From: Natroniella sulfidigena | GTDB lineage: Bacteria; Bacillota; Halanaerobiia; Halobacteroidales; Halobacteroidaceae | Length of the DNA stretch: 64,000 nucleotides | Direction: 5' to 3' | Assembly (NCBI RefSeq): GCF_023223645.1 | Contig: NZ_JALKBY010000002.1 | Location: forward strand, 186,001 to 250,000 | Part shown: one piece after another, positions 1 through 7,131 of the stretch | Layout: each line of letters opens with the position of its first letter | How positions within the stretch are numbered: position 1 is the first letter of the stretch | Notes under the pieces: generated by a model | Told to the model about the DNA's origin: nothing | Seen by the model: only the letters and a program-made list of their open reading frames with translations | The model's database searches: none | Translations under genes and position numbers: made by a program

Positions 1-367
1 GAACAGTAATACCAGTTATATCTGCTTCTTGAAAAGCATCAGTTCCTAACATACTGGTTGCAACCTGACCAGTAAAAGCAACCATTGGAACTGAATCAAT
101 ATAGGCAGTAGCTAATCCTGTAACCAAATTTGTTGCCCCTGGCCCAGAAGTTGCGATACAAACCCCAGGTTTACCAGTACTACGTGCATACCCATCAGCA
201 GCATGGGCTGCTCCTTGTTCATGTCTAGTTAAAATATGTTCTAGTTGTGGTTCATCATACAATACATCATAAATCGATAATACAGCTCCTCCTGGATAAC
301 CAAATACCTTCTCTACTCCCTCCTCTAATAATGATTTAAGTACCATTTCTGCACCTGTCAACTTCAT
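1..367 (-). CDS. ilvB: Acetolactate synthase large subunit, N-terminal part (cut by window edge)
   Basis: The minus-strand frame from the ATG at 365-367 reads [20 protein letters not shown] and continues through a [10 protein letters not shown] stretch, a conserved Glu in the [15 protein letters not shown] segment and the [16 protein letters not shown] segment. These are the N-terminal thiamine-diphosphate (PYR) domain hallmarks of acetohydroxyacid synthase, including the TPP-activating glutamate. The enzyme makes acetolactate and acetohydroxybutyrate, the first common step of Val, Leu and Ile synthesis. About 122 residues are present and the rest lies left of the window. The gene follows a long regulatory leader containing a T-box. 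ilvD, the third enzyme of the pathway, lies at 5.3-6.9 kb on the same strand but is separated by an opposite-strand operon. Family membership is clear; whether this is the biosynthetic or a catabolic paralogue is supported mainly by the T-box. Confidence 0.9.
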   Translation of the reverse strand, partial: MKLTGAEMVLKSLLEEGVEKVFGYPGGAVLSIYDVLYDEPQLEHILTRHEQGAAHAADGYARSTGKPGVCIATSGPGATNLVTGLATAYIDSVPMVAFTGQVATSMLGTDAFQEADITGITV

Positions 368-431
368 ACTAAATTCACCCCTTCTAAAATTGTTAGATTT
401 AATAATAGAAATTTGTCTTTTTAAGCAAAAA

Positions 432-456
432 CCTCTAGACCTGAGTAGTCTAGAGG
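432..456 (-). terminator. Second attenuator-like hairpin upstream of ilvB
   Basis: On the minus strand CCTCTAGAC pairs with GTCTAGAGG (9 bp) around a 7-nt loop and is followed by TTTTTGC, an intrinsic terminator shape. It lies between the T-box terminator (632-677) and the ilvB start. The CUACUCAG of the loop and closing pair (441-448) is complementary to CUGAGUAG 65 nt upstream in the same RNA (512-519), so an alternative pairing is possible. Confidence 0.6.
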
Positions 457-624
457 CTAAATTAGGTACAGTTATCCCTATTACCTATTAATTATACCTA
501 CTAACTACTAACTACTCAGATTATAAAACTACTAAGACTACTTCTCTAATCAGCTACTTGATTTCATCAAAAGAACAAAATTATTATAAGTTTCTCTAAT
601 TCTAAAAAACTGTCTTCTTAAAAA

Positions 625-975
625 CAAAAAACCTCTCATCCAGATTAACGTAAATAGACATTAATCGGGACGAGAGGTCTTCCTCACGTGGTACCACCCT
701 AATTTTTGCTATCATTTTACAATAATAGCCTCATTAAGTACTCACATATTTAGGTAAAATATGCTCTATACTTCAGCACATGATAACGGATGCTATCTTC
801 TTAAGCAGTTAACTTAAGAAACCGGCATAACCTACTTGATTTCAGCTTGCAGCTCCAAGGAGATCTTCAATAACTAATTTTACCACTGGCTTTCACCACT
901 CCCAGCTCGCTCTCGATAAAATTAAATTATCTACTCTTCCTTTTCTTCGCCTTTAACTAGATCTTCAATTCTTGA
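625..975 (-). promoter_or_regulatory. T-box leader of ilvB, probably isoleucine-specific
   Basis: The minus strand carries the T-box motif AGGGTGGTACCACG (687-700) followed by a terminator hairpin (632-677, CCTCTC/GAGAGG ends) and a T tract. Upstream is a Stem I with a GAGAGC bulge region and a 12-nt distal loop, GAGTGGTGAAAG. The specifier region reads GAAGATCTCCTT. ATC (862-864, Ile) is one nucleotide before the helix-forming CCTT and is the preferred reading. CTC (Leu, 860-862) overlaps it and cannot be excluded. The antiterminator UGGU calls for a tRNA with discriminator A, which fits Ile, Leu and Val and argues against the overlapping GAT (Asp). Uncharged tRNA should permit readthrough into ilvB. 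Confidence 0.9.
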
Positions 976-980
976 TATTA

Positions 981-1009
981 AGTATAGAACATATCTGATA
1001 CTTTGTCAA
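981..1009 (-). promoter_or_regulatory. Proximal ilvB promoter (P2)
   Basis: On the minus strand TTGACA (1004-1009) and TATACT (981-986) are separated by exactly 17 bp, so the -35 is a perfect sigma-A match and the -10 is near perfect. Transcription would start near 974, just before the complete T-box. Confidence 0.85.
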
Positions 1010-1034
1010 GAATTTTTTGTTCGGTTATACAGTT

Positions 1035-1135
1035 TAAGGGTGAGAGAAATAATAGATCTGACCTCGGTTCTCAGCTACTCCGATTCTCTGTAATCAAATC
1101 AAATTACTTCAGCCCCTCTCATTACTTTTCAGCTT
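1035..1135 (-). promoter_or_regulatory. Orphan T-box Stem I-like module upstream of the ilvB T-box
   Basis: Between two minus-strand promoters lies RNA with the layout of a T-box Stem I. It has a 5' arm GAGGGG followed by a CTGAAGTAA K-turn-like strand. It has an AGAGAA bulge and a distal stem TCGG/CCGA around a 12-nt loop, AGTAGCTGAGAA, the same loop length as in the complete T-box. The 3' arm is CTCACCCTT. CTC (1042-1044, Leu) sits one nucleotide before the CCCTT that pairs with the 5' arm. No T-box sequence or terminator of its own follows before P2. This is my structural reading by eye; it may be a remnant or a second tRNA-sensing domain. Confidence 0.5.
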
Positions 1136-1153
1136 TATTTATATTTAATTAAC

Positions 1154-1182
1154 AGTATATGAAATATTGAAACTAATGTCAA
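1154..1182 (-). promoter_or_regulatory. Distal ilvB promoter (P1)
   Basis: On the minus strand TTGACA (1177-1182) and TATACT (1154-1159) have a 17-bp spacer. The transcript would begin near 1147 and include the orphan Stem I-like module, P2 and the complete T-box. Confidence 0.75.
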
Positions 1183-1227
1183 GGATTATTTTTTTAATTT
1201 TAATCAGTTTATTGTTAACTCTGAAAT

Positions 1228-1253
1228 ATAACCATTGACAATCATCAGGTTAT
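1228..1253. promoter_or_regulatory. Candidate BirA operator
   Basis: ATAACC (1228-1233) and GGTTAT (1248-1253) form an inverted repeat with a 14-bp spacer, one base per half away from the TTAACC-N14-16-GGTTAA core of Firmicute BirA sites. It covers the -35 and most of the spacer of the promoter at 1235-1263, a position suited to repression. The second gene of the operon is bioY, which makes BirA the natural candidate. The assignment is from pattern and context only. Confidence 0.65.
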
Positions 1254-1263
1254 TTATTATAAT
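1235..1263 (+). promoter_or_regulatory. Promoter of the hot-dog/bioY operon
   Basis: TTGACA (1235-1240) and TATAAT (1258-1263), both perfect consensus, are separated by 17 bp. The start would be near 1270, giving a 5' untranslated region of about 200 nt. Confidence 0.85.
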
Positions 1264-1269
1264 GCCAAT

Positions 1270-1471
1270 AGTAAGAGCAATTTACAGTTAAAACCTTTAA
1301 CACAAAACCTACTAAAAGAACAAAATGAGCTGTCGCCCATTTCAGGTTAAGGTTAAGTCTGAGTCTAAGTAACCCATTTAAAAACAGTAAAATTAAAAAG
1401 TCATCCATAACCTTAAAAACCATAATTTACTAAGCAATAAAAAATTATTATGTTGAAGGAGTTATTACCTA
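1270..1471 (+). other. Long 5' untranslated region of the bioY operon
   Basis: No gene is seen here. The RNA can form a local hairpin (AAATGAGC 1323-1330 with GCCCATTT 1335-1342, one mismatch) and a 9-bp longer-range stem (TTAAGGTTA 1347-1355 with TAACCTTAA 1408-1416). I recognise no known riboswitch. A Shine-Dalgarno AAGGAG lies about 10 nt before the ATG at 1472. Confidence 0.4.
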
Positions 1472-2140
1472 ATGAGACAAGAAATCAACTTTACTTTTCA
1501 ACAATTACAGAATTGGAAGCAAAGTTTCAGCTTACAATTTGCCTGGCAGGATTATTATCCAGCCAGTATTGCTGCTACTTTAGCCTTATCAACCTTAAAC
1601 AAAGAGGTTGATACAGGTTATTACTTAGCTCAACAAGAACTTAGAAGCACTCAACTTCCCAAGCTAAATGATAATCTAACTCTAACTAGTCAAATAACTA
1701 GACAGAAGAAGTTAAGTAATATATCTTATATAAGTTGTCAATCAAGAGCAAGTACAATTAAACAGAATTTAATTGAGCTTAAATCTAAATTAATTAAACC
1801 TGAAGTTGCTTCTTCTTATCAAGATAATCCCTACTTAGGTGATTCAACTTATTGGCGTAGCTTTACTACTCAACAAGTTTATAACTTTAGCCAATTAAGC
1901 TCTGATCCCAATCAGATTCATTTGACTGAACAGCCAGTTGTCCAAGGCATGCTTCTTTTATTGAGCCTAGAAGATTATCTAGCTCAGCAAGATAGATTTT
2001 TAAAAAAGTTAAAGATTAATTATCTTAGACCAGTTACAACAGGACAAAGAATTAATTTAGCCTGGGTAGAAAAGAATAGTCTCTTAGGTATTATTAAAAA
2101 CCAGATTCATTTCAAATTAAAACTCAAGGAGGAATTTTAA
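1472..2140 (+). CDS. Double hot-dog, MaoC/FAS1-type dehydratase-like protein
   Basis: This 222-residue protein ends in a MaoC-like hot-dog segment. Residues 137-163 read FSQLSSDPNQIH followed by PVVQGML, matching the R-specific hydratase motif with catalytic Asp (D145) and His (H150) five residues apart. The N-terminal half (about residues 20-110, with DYYPASIAATLA) looks like the degenerate N-terminal hot-dog of FAS1-type 3-hydroxyacyl-thioester dehydratases. The expected reaction is reversible hydration/dehydration of a 3-hydroxyacyl thioester in the cytosol. It is the first gene of an operon with bioY (next start directly after this stop), a thiolase-like protein and an acyl-CoA ligase, under a candidate BirA operator. 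Substrate unknown; a role in making or trimming a pimeloyl-type biotin precursor is inference. Confidence 0.65.
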   Translation: MRQEINFTFQQLQNWKQSFSLQFAWQDYYPASIAATLALSTLNKEVDTGYYLAQQELRSTQLPKLNDNLTLTSQITRQKKLSNISYISCQSRASTIKQNLIELKSKLIKPEVASSYQDNPYLGDSTYWRSFTTQQVYNFSQLSSDPNQIHLTEQPVVQGMLLLLSLEDYLAQQDRFLKKLKINYLRPVTTGQRINLAWVEKNSLLGIIKNQIHFKLKLKEEF

Positions 2141-2683
2141 ATGACAAATAGTAAATTAACTATTCAAGATTTAACTTACTCAGCATTATTTGCTGCTCTA
2201 ATTAGTAGTGTAGCATACTTAGCTATTCCAATCCCTTTTAGTCCAGTTCCAATTACATTACAAACACTTGTTGTGATGCTAGCAGGTGCTACACTAACAA
2301 CCAAACAAGCTGGATTAAGTATGCTTATCTTTTTACTAGTAGGTATCAGTGGAGCACCAGTCTTTTCAAGCGGTAGAGCAGGAATTGGAGTTTTTGCAGG
2401 GCCATCAGGTGGTTATTTAATAGCCTATCCTTTAGGGGCAATCATTATTAATTTATTAGCTAAAAAAGATAGTTACTATCAAACTGCTCTAGCTATGATC
2501 TTAGGAGGACTTGTGATTATTCATCTATTAGGAGTACTCTGGATGGGTTTTGTAACAGAGATGGGTTTAGCTGAGGCTTTTATTTCAGGAAGTTTGCCTT
2601 TTATTCCTGGAGATTTAATTAAAGTAGTAGCAGCTGTTCCACTCAGTATCAAAATTAATAATAGTTTAGCAGGTCGAAGGTAA
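2141..2683 (+). CDS. bioY: BioY, biotin-binding S component of an ECF transporter
   Basis: A 180-residue hydrophobic protein with about six membrane segments. It has the family pattern PIPFSPVPITLQTLVVMLAG (residues 30-49) and later FAGPSGGYLIAYPLGA. This is the BioY signature of the high-affinity biotin-capturing component of energy-coupling-factor transporters. It starts immediately after the hot-dog gene stop and its stop overlaps the next start (2683), so translation is coupled. The ATPase and transmembrane partners ecfA1, ecfA2 and ecfT lie in this window at 12.4-14.9 kb and are the likely shared energy module. Regulation by BirA is expected for bioY and is supported by the inverted repeat at 1228-1253. 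Confidence 0.93.
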   Translation: MTNSKLTIQDLTYSALFAALISSVAYLAIPIPFSPVPITLQTLVVMLAGATLTTKQAGLSMLIFLLVGISGAPVFSSGRAGIGVFAGPSGGYLIAYPLGAIIINLLAKKDSYYQTALAMILGGLVIIHLLGVLWMGFVTEMGLAEAFISGSLPFIPGDLIKVVAAVPLSIKINNSLAGRR

Positions 2684-3843
2684 TGGAAGAGGTTTATATT
2701 TTAGGAGGGCTTAGAACTCCAATTGGAAAGACTGGCGGAAACCTTAAAGAGCTGTTACCTGAAAAGATGGCAGCCTTTATCTTAAATCAAGCTCTCGAAA
2801 AGTACAATTTAGAAGCTGAAGTTATAGATGAAGTTATCTTAGGAAATGCAGTCGGCTTAGGTGGCAATATAGCTCGCCTCTCCTTATTAGAAGCAGGTTG
2901 GCCACTTGAAATACCAGGAACAACAATTGATTTCCAATGTGGTTCTGCCCTTAGTGCAATCAATCTAGGGGCCAACTTAATCAAAGCTCAGCAAAAGGAT
3001 TTTGTAATTGTAGGTGGAGTAGAGAGTACAAGTCTAGAGCCTAAAAGGCAATTTCATGAAGCTGATCCCCGTTTTAGAAGAGCAGATCACTTCTTAGAAC
3101 GTGCTATCTTCTCCCCTCCTTCCTTAGGGGATCCTGATATGGGCCAAGGTGCTGAAAATGTAGCAGAGTTAAAGAAGATATCTAGAAGAGCTATGGATCG
3201 TTGGGCTTTAAAGAGCCATCAGCGGGCCAACTCTGCTCAACAACAAGATATTCTTAAAGATATTATAGCTCCTTTAGAGGTCAATGGAGAGCTAATAGAC
3301 TCTGATGAAAGTATCAGACCCCAAATATCTTCTAAATTACTTAGCAGAATGAGACCTGTCTTTAGAGAGGATGGTAAGGTGACTGCTGGAAATTCATGCT
3401 TGACCCATGATGGGGCAGCAGTGATTATTTTGGCTTCACAAGAAGCTATCGAAAGTTATAACTTATCCCCTCAAGCAAAATTTATCACAGGTGTTACTGT
3501 TGGAGTTGACCCTAACCTCTCACCATTAGGAGCTACTGCTGCTATTAAGAAACTCTTAACCAAGCAAGATTTAACAAGCAATTCTATTGATGCTGTAGAA
3601 ATAAATGAAGCCTTTGCAGTCAAGATTTTAGCAGCTTTACAAGAACTAGAAATTAATGAGGAGCAGATTAATATTCTAGGAGGAGCTTTGGCCTATGGAC
3701 ATCCTTACGGAGCATCAGGAGCAATTATTCTACTCCATTTAATTCAAACCTTGCAAAAAATCGATGGCAAACTTGGTATCGCAGCTTTAGGAGTTGCTGG
3801 CGGACAAGGAATAGCCTCATTAATTGAAAGGTGTGATCAGTAA
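2683..3843 (+). CDS. Thiolase-like acyltransferase lacking the second catalytic cysteine
   Basis: 386 residues, the length of acetyl-CoA C-acetyltransferases. The nucleophilic cysteine is present (C86 in DFQCGSAL), as are N308 in NEAFA and H340 in GHPYGASG. The C-terminal block that normally reads CxGGGxG is GVAGGQG, so glycine 370 replaces the usual base cysteine. Canonical thiolases join or cleave 3-ketoacyl-CoA. The missing cysteine suggests a different or weaker Claisen chemistry, or an acyl-transfer-only enzyme. The gene is translationally coupled to bioY and followed by an acyl-CoA ligase, the same company as YhfS in the B. subtilis yhfUTS group, which is known to be BirA controlled. 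The family is sure, the reaction is not. Confidence 0.85.
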   Translation: MEEVYILGGLRTPIGKTGGNLKELLPEKMAAFILNQALEKYNLEAEVIDEVILGNAVGLGGNIARLSLLEAGWPLEIPGTTIDFQCGSALSAINLGANLIKAQQKDFVIVGGVESTSLEPKRQFHEADPRFRRADHFLERAIFSPPSLGDPDMGQGAENVAELKKISRRAMDRWALKSHQRANSAQQQDILKDIIAPLEVNGELIDSDESIRPQISSKLLSRMRPVFREDGKVTAGNSCLTHDGAAVIILASQEAIESYNLSPQAKFITGVTVGVDPNLSPLGATAAIKKLLTKQDLTSNSIDAVEINEAFAVKILAALQELEINEEQINILGGALAYGHPYGASGAIILLHLIQTLQKIDGKLGIAALGVAGGQGIASLIERCDQ

Positions 3844-3844
3844 G

Positions 3845-5179
3845 ATGTTAATTCATGGAACTTTAACTAATCATGCAGCAAACTCTCCAGACAAACCTGC
3901 TTTGATCACCCCAACAGAAAGATTAACCTACAAACAATTAAATACTAAGACTGATCGATTAGCCACTAAATTAGCAGCTATTACCGAACTAGGAGACAAG
4001 GTAGTGATCAATTTATCAGATCCAATCCAAAATATCTGCTTCTTATTGGCTGCTGCTAAAGCTGGATTGGTCAGTGTTGTAGTTGATTATCAATTAAGTG
4101 GGAGAGATTATCAACAATTAATTGAAGAAGCAGAGCCTGAATTTATCATTGCTGATGATTTTGAATTTACTACTGAACAAGAGGCTGAAGTACCTCAAGT
4201 AAGAACGAAAGATCTCTTTTTAGGAGCCTTAAGCTCTGGTAGTAGTGGCACACCAAAATTGATCTGGCGTGATCATTATAGTTGGGTCAGTGCCTTCAAA
4301 CACCAAAGTAAGGTATTTAACTTAAGTAAGCAAGATCGAATCTTATTGGTTGGCCCGTTAAGTTATACGGCCAATCTCAATAATGCCCTCCATCTAATCT
4401 ATGAAGGAGGTACAGTCGTAATAACTCGATCTAAATTTCCCAAGCAATGGCTTAAAGTAATCAGCCAAGAAGAGATCAGTGCTATCTTTATGGTTCCTGC
4501 CCATTATCGCTTACTACTTAAAGCTTTGCATAAACCATTACCCCAAATTAGATCATTGATCAGTGCTGGGGCCAAATTGGATGCTTCTACTGCTAAAGAA
4601 TTGACAACTTACTTTCCTCAAGCTCAAGTCTGTGAATATTATGGAGCAAGTGAATTAGGCCATGTCAGTTATGCTTTTGCAGAAGAGATCATTAAATCGA
4701 AGACAACGGTTGGAAGAGCCTTTCCAAAGGTTAAGCTCTGGATTGAAGATGGACTGATCTGGGTTAAAAGTCCTTATCTAGCAGTAGATTATCGGCCACA
4801 AGCAACCAGCAAAGATTTAGGCTATCTCGACAAGGATGGTTATCTACATTTGACAGGTCGACAGAATAATCTGATCAATAAAGCAGGTTTTAAGATCAAT
4901 CCAGTTAAGATTGAAACAGTAATTTTGCAACATCCACAGGTTTTAGAAGTTGCTGCAATTGGGATTAAAGATCAATTAAAGGAAGAAACTATAGCCTTAG
5001 CAATTGTGACAGCAGATTCACAACTGACTAAACAGGCTCTTAGAAAGTACTACCAGCAACAACTCCCTCAGCGATTTTGGCCCGAACAGATCATCTTTGT
5101 TGAGCAATTACCACAACTAGAATCAGGCAAGCTAGATCGACAGCAGCTTAAGGCTAAGTTTAAGATTAAGTATAAGTAA
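3845..5179 (+). CDS. AMP-forming acyl-CoA ligase (YhfT-like)
   Basis: 444 residues from the ATG at 3845, one base after the thiolase stop; an upstream in-frame TTG at 3824 would overlap the thiolase and is less likely. Adenylate-forming motifs are in order: SSGSSGTPK (about 130-138), YGASE (266-270), DLGYLDKDGYLHLTGR (324-339) followed by an A8-type KAGFKINP, and a C-terminal ESGKLDR with the catalytic lysine near 429. It should activate a carboxylic acid with ATP and load it on CoA. It is short for the family (typically 500 or more), with a compact N-terminal domain. In context with bioY, pimelate or another biotin-related acid is a reasonable but untested substrate. A strong terminator follows at 5184. 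Confidence 0.85.
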   Translation: MLIHGTLTNHAANSPDKPALITPTERLTYKQLNTKTDRLATKLAAITELGDKVVINLSDPIQNICFLLAAAKAGLVSVVVDYQLSGRDYQQLIEEAEPEFIIADDFEFTTEQEAEVPQVRTKDLFLGALSSGSSGTPKLIWRDHYSWVSAFKHQSKVFNLSKQDRILLVGPLSYTANLNNALHLIYEGGTVVITRSKFPKQWLKVISQEEISAIFMVPAHYRLLLKALHKPLPQIRSLISAGAKLDASTAKELTTYFPQAQVCEYYGASELGHVSYAFAEEIIKSKTTVGRAFPKVKLWIEDGLIWVKSPYLAVDYRPQATSKDLGYLDKDGYLHLTGRQNNLINKAGFKINPVKIETVILQHPQVLEVAAIGIKDQLKEETIALAIVTADSQLTKQALRKYYQQQLPQRFWPEQIIFVEQLPQLESGKLDRQQLKAKFKIKYK

Positions 5180-5183
5180 AACA

Positions 5184-5217
5184 AAGAAAGGTCGGGGTTA
5201 AAACCCCGACCTTTCTT
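5184..5217. terminator. Bidirectional intrinsic terminator between the bio operon and ilvD
   Basis: AAGAAAGGTCGGGG and CCCCGACCTTTCTT form a perfect 14-bp stem around TTAAAA. The A/T-rich flanks let it act for the plus operon and, from the other side, for ilvD. Confidence 0.85.
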
Positions 5218-5223
5218 ACTATT

Positions 5224-5267
5224 CTAATTACTAATCACTAGCAATTAGTCACCAATCACTAGTCACT
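5224..5267. repeat. AT-rich TAGTNA/CACTA repeat tract
   Basis: The tract is built of near-copies of CTAATCACTAG and TAGTCAC between the terminator and the ilvD stop. Similar tracts occur at 490-520, 8850-8890, 9035-9066 and 10577-10612. No coding function. Confidence 0.5.
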
Positions 5268-5268
5268 A

Positions 5269-6927
5269 CTACCCCAAAACAGCTCCTGTATTTGCTGAAC
5301 TTACTAACTTAGCATACCGAGATAAATAACCAGTCTTGATCTTTGGTTCTGGTGCTTCCCAGTTTGCTAATCGCTCTTCAATCTCTGCAGCACTTAATTT
5401 AACATTCAATTTACCATTAGGAATATCGATTTCAATAATATCTCCTTCTTCAACAGCAGCAATTGGCCCACCTTCCATTGCTTCTGGTGAAATATGACCA
5501 ATTGAAGCACCTCTAGTTGCTCCAGAGAAACGACCATCAGTAATTAATGCTACTTCTTTATCCAAACCGACACCTGCTACAGCAGATGTTGGAGTCAGCA
5601 TCTCTCGCATTCCTGGCCCACCTTTTGGCCCTTCATACTTGATCACTACTACATCTCCAGCTTTAATCTCACCATTATGAATAGCCTCTACTGTTTCCTC
5701 TTCAGAACTAAAGACTCGAGCTGGCCCTTGATGGACTAACATCTCCTCTGCTACTGCTGCCTGCTTGACAACAGCTCCATCAGGAGCAATATTTCCAGTC
5801 AATACAGCTAAGCCACCTGTTTGATGATAAGCAGTAGTAAAGTCTCTAATCACATCATCATTTAAGACCTCTACCTCTGCTAAGTTCTCTTCAATTGTCT
5901 GTCCAGTAGCTGTGATTAAATCTTCCTTAAGCAAGTTATTATCACTTAAGACCTTCATTACAGCTGGAATTCCTCCTGCTCGATCCAAATCTTGAATATG
6001 ATGCTTCCCAGCTGGACTTAGACTACATAAATGTGGTACTTCCTCTTTAAATTGATTAATCAACTCTATATCTAAATCAATTCCTGCTTCATGTGCAATA
6101 GCTGGCAGGTGTAGTGCTGTATTAGTCGAACATCCTAAAGCCATATCAACCTTTAAAGCATTATCAAATGCTTCTTCAGTTAAGATATCTAACGGCTTAA
6201 TATCCTTTTCGAAAAGTTCTAACACCTGTTGGCCCGCCTGCTTAGCCAATCTTACTCGCTCTGCATAAACAGCAGGGATTGTCCCATTGCCTGGTAAACC
6301 CAACCCTAAAACTTCTGTTAGACAGTTCATTGAGTTAGCAGTAAACATCCCTGCACATGAGCCACAACTTGGACAAGCACTATTTTCAATCTCTAATAAT
6401 TCTTCTTCAGACATTTGATCTGTCTTAACTGCTGCTACTCCTTCAAAAACGGTCTTTAAATCTATATTCTCACCTTGATGGTGACCTGCTAGCATTGGCC
6501 CGCCACTGACAACTACTGTAGGAATATTCAATCTAGCTGCTGCCATTAGCATACCAGGCACAATCTTGTCACAATTAGGAATCAAAACCAACCCATCCAA
6601 AGCGTGAGCTTTAGCCATCGTTTCTACAGAATCAGCAATCAACTCTCTACTGGCTAATGAATAATGCATTCCTTGGTGTCCCATTGCTATCCCATCACAA
6701 ACACCAATTGAGCCAAATTCTAAAGGTGTTCCTCCTGCTATTCTAATCCCATCTTTAACTCCTTGAGCAATCTTATCTAAATGGACATGGCCCGGAATCA
6801 ATTCATTAACTGAATTACAAACTCCAATCAATGGCTTTTCTAACTCCTCATCTGTTAAACCCATTGCTTTAAATAATGATCTCTGTGGTGCACTATCAAC
6901 TTTTTTAGTTACCTTCTCACTTCTCAT
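5269..6927 (-). CDS. ilvD: Dihydroxy-acid dehydratase
   Basis: 552 residues, full family length. Iron-sulfur ligand cysteines are visible in GVCNS (C37), PNCDK (C119) and the [10 protein letters not shown] block (185-194). The C-terminal half has the [11 protein letters not shown] and GRFSGATRG motifs. It dehydrates 2,3-dihydroxy-isovalerate and -methylvalerate to the 2-keto acids of Val/Leu and Ile. The start at 6927 has AGAGGAGG just upstream on the minus strand. It has its own promoter and no visible T-box, unlike ilvB. The two ilv genes are on the same strand but are interrupted by the opposite-strand bioY operon. Confidence 0.96.
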   Translation of the reverse strand: MRSEKVTKKVDSAPQRSLFKAMGLTDEELEKPLIGVCNSVNELIPGHVHLDKIAQGVKDGIRIAGGTPLEFGSIGVCDGIAMGHQGMHYSLASRELIADSVETMAKAHALDGLVLIPNCDKIVPGMLMAAARLNIPTVVVSGGPMLAGHHQGENIDLKTVFEGVAAVKTDQMSEEELLEIENSACPSCGSCAGMFTANSMNCLTEVLGLGLPGNGTIPAVYAERVRLAKQAGQQVLELFEKDIKPLDILTEEAFDNALKVDMALGCSTNTALHLPAIAHEAGIDLDIELINQFKEEVPHLCSLSPAGKHHIQDLDRAGGIPAVMKVLSDNNLLKEDLITATGQTIEENLAEVEVLNDDVIRDFTTAYHQTGGLAVLTGNIAPDGAVVKQAAVAEEMLVHQGPARVFSSEEETVEAIHNGEIKAGDVVVIKYEGPKGGPGMREMLTPTSAVAGVGLDKEVALITDGRFSGATRGASIGHISPEAMEGGPIAAVEEGDIIEIDIPNGKLNVKLSAAEIEERLANWEAPEPKIKTGYLSRYAKLVSSANTGAVLG

Positions 6928-7005
6928 CTTTTTCCTCCTCTGTAACTGCTTTTAATTTATCAAAAAACAAATTAATATTAACCACTTTTAATTAATTTTA
7001 AATAT

Positions 7006-7034
7006 ATTCTAACAAAAATCAAGCTGATAAGCAA
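7006..7034 (-). promoter_or_regulatory. Candidate ilvD promoter
   Basis: Minus strand TTGCTT (7029-7034), 17-bp spacer, TAGAAT (7006-7011), 79 bp before the start codon. The -35 is weak. Confidence 0.5.
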
Positions 7035-7080
7035 TCTTCTTTTCAAATTGAAGTTTTCCCAAAAATATACAGGAAAATTA

Positions 7081-7108
7081 TTACAATTGTCTAATAACTA
7101 GTTATAGT
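7081..7108 (+). promoter_or_regulatory. Candidate promoter of the CPBP-like gene
   Basis: TTACAA (7081-7086), 16-bp spacer, TATAGT (7103-7108). The start codon at 7132 follows a strong GGGAGGG site. Confidence 0.4.
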
Positions 7109-7131
7109 AAAGCTAATTTGGGAGGGTTATT

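Noticed and set aside
550-567. Tiny frame ATG-Lys-Ser-Ser-Ser-stop in the ilvB leader as an attenuator leader peptide
   Set aside because: No ribosome-binding site and no branched-chain codons; the T-box explains the control.
862-866. GAT (Asp) as specifier of the ilvB T-box
   Set aside because: Positioning relative to GAA would allow it, but UGGU needs discriminator A and tRNA-Asp has G; ilvB is also not an Asp-responsive gene.
1212-1220. TTGTTAACT as a second BirA half site
   Set aside because: The nearest GGTTAT partner is 27 bases away, too far for a BirA operator; kept only the 1228-1253 repeat.
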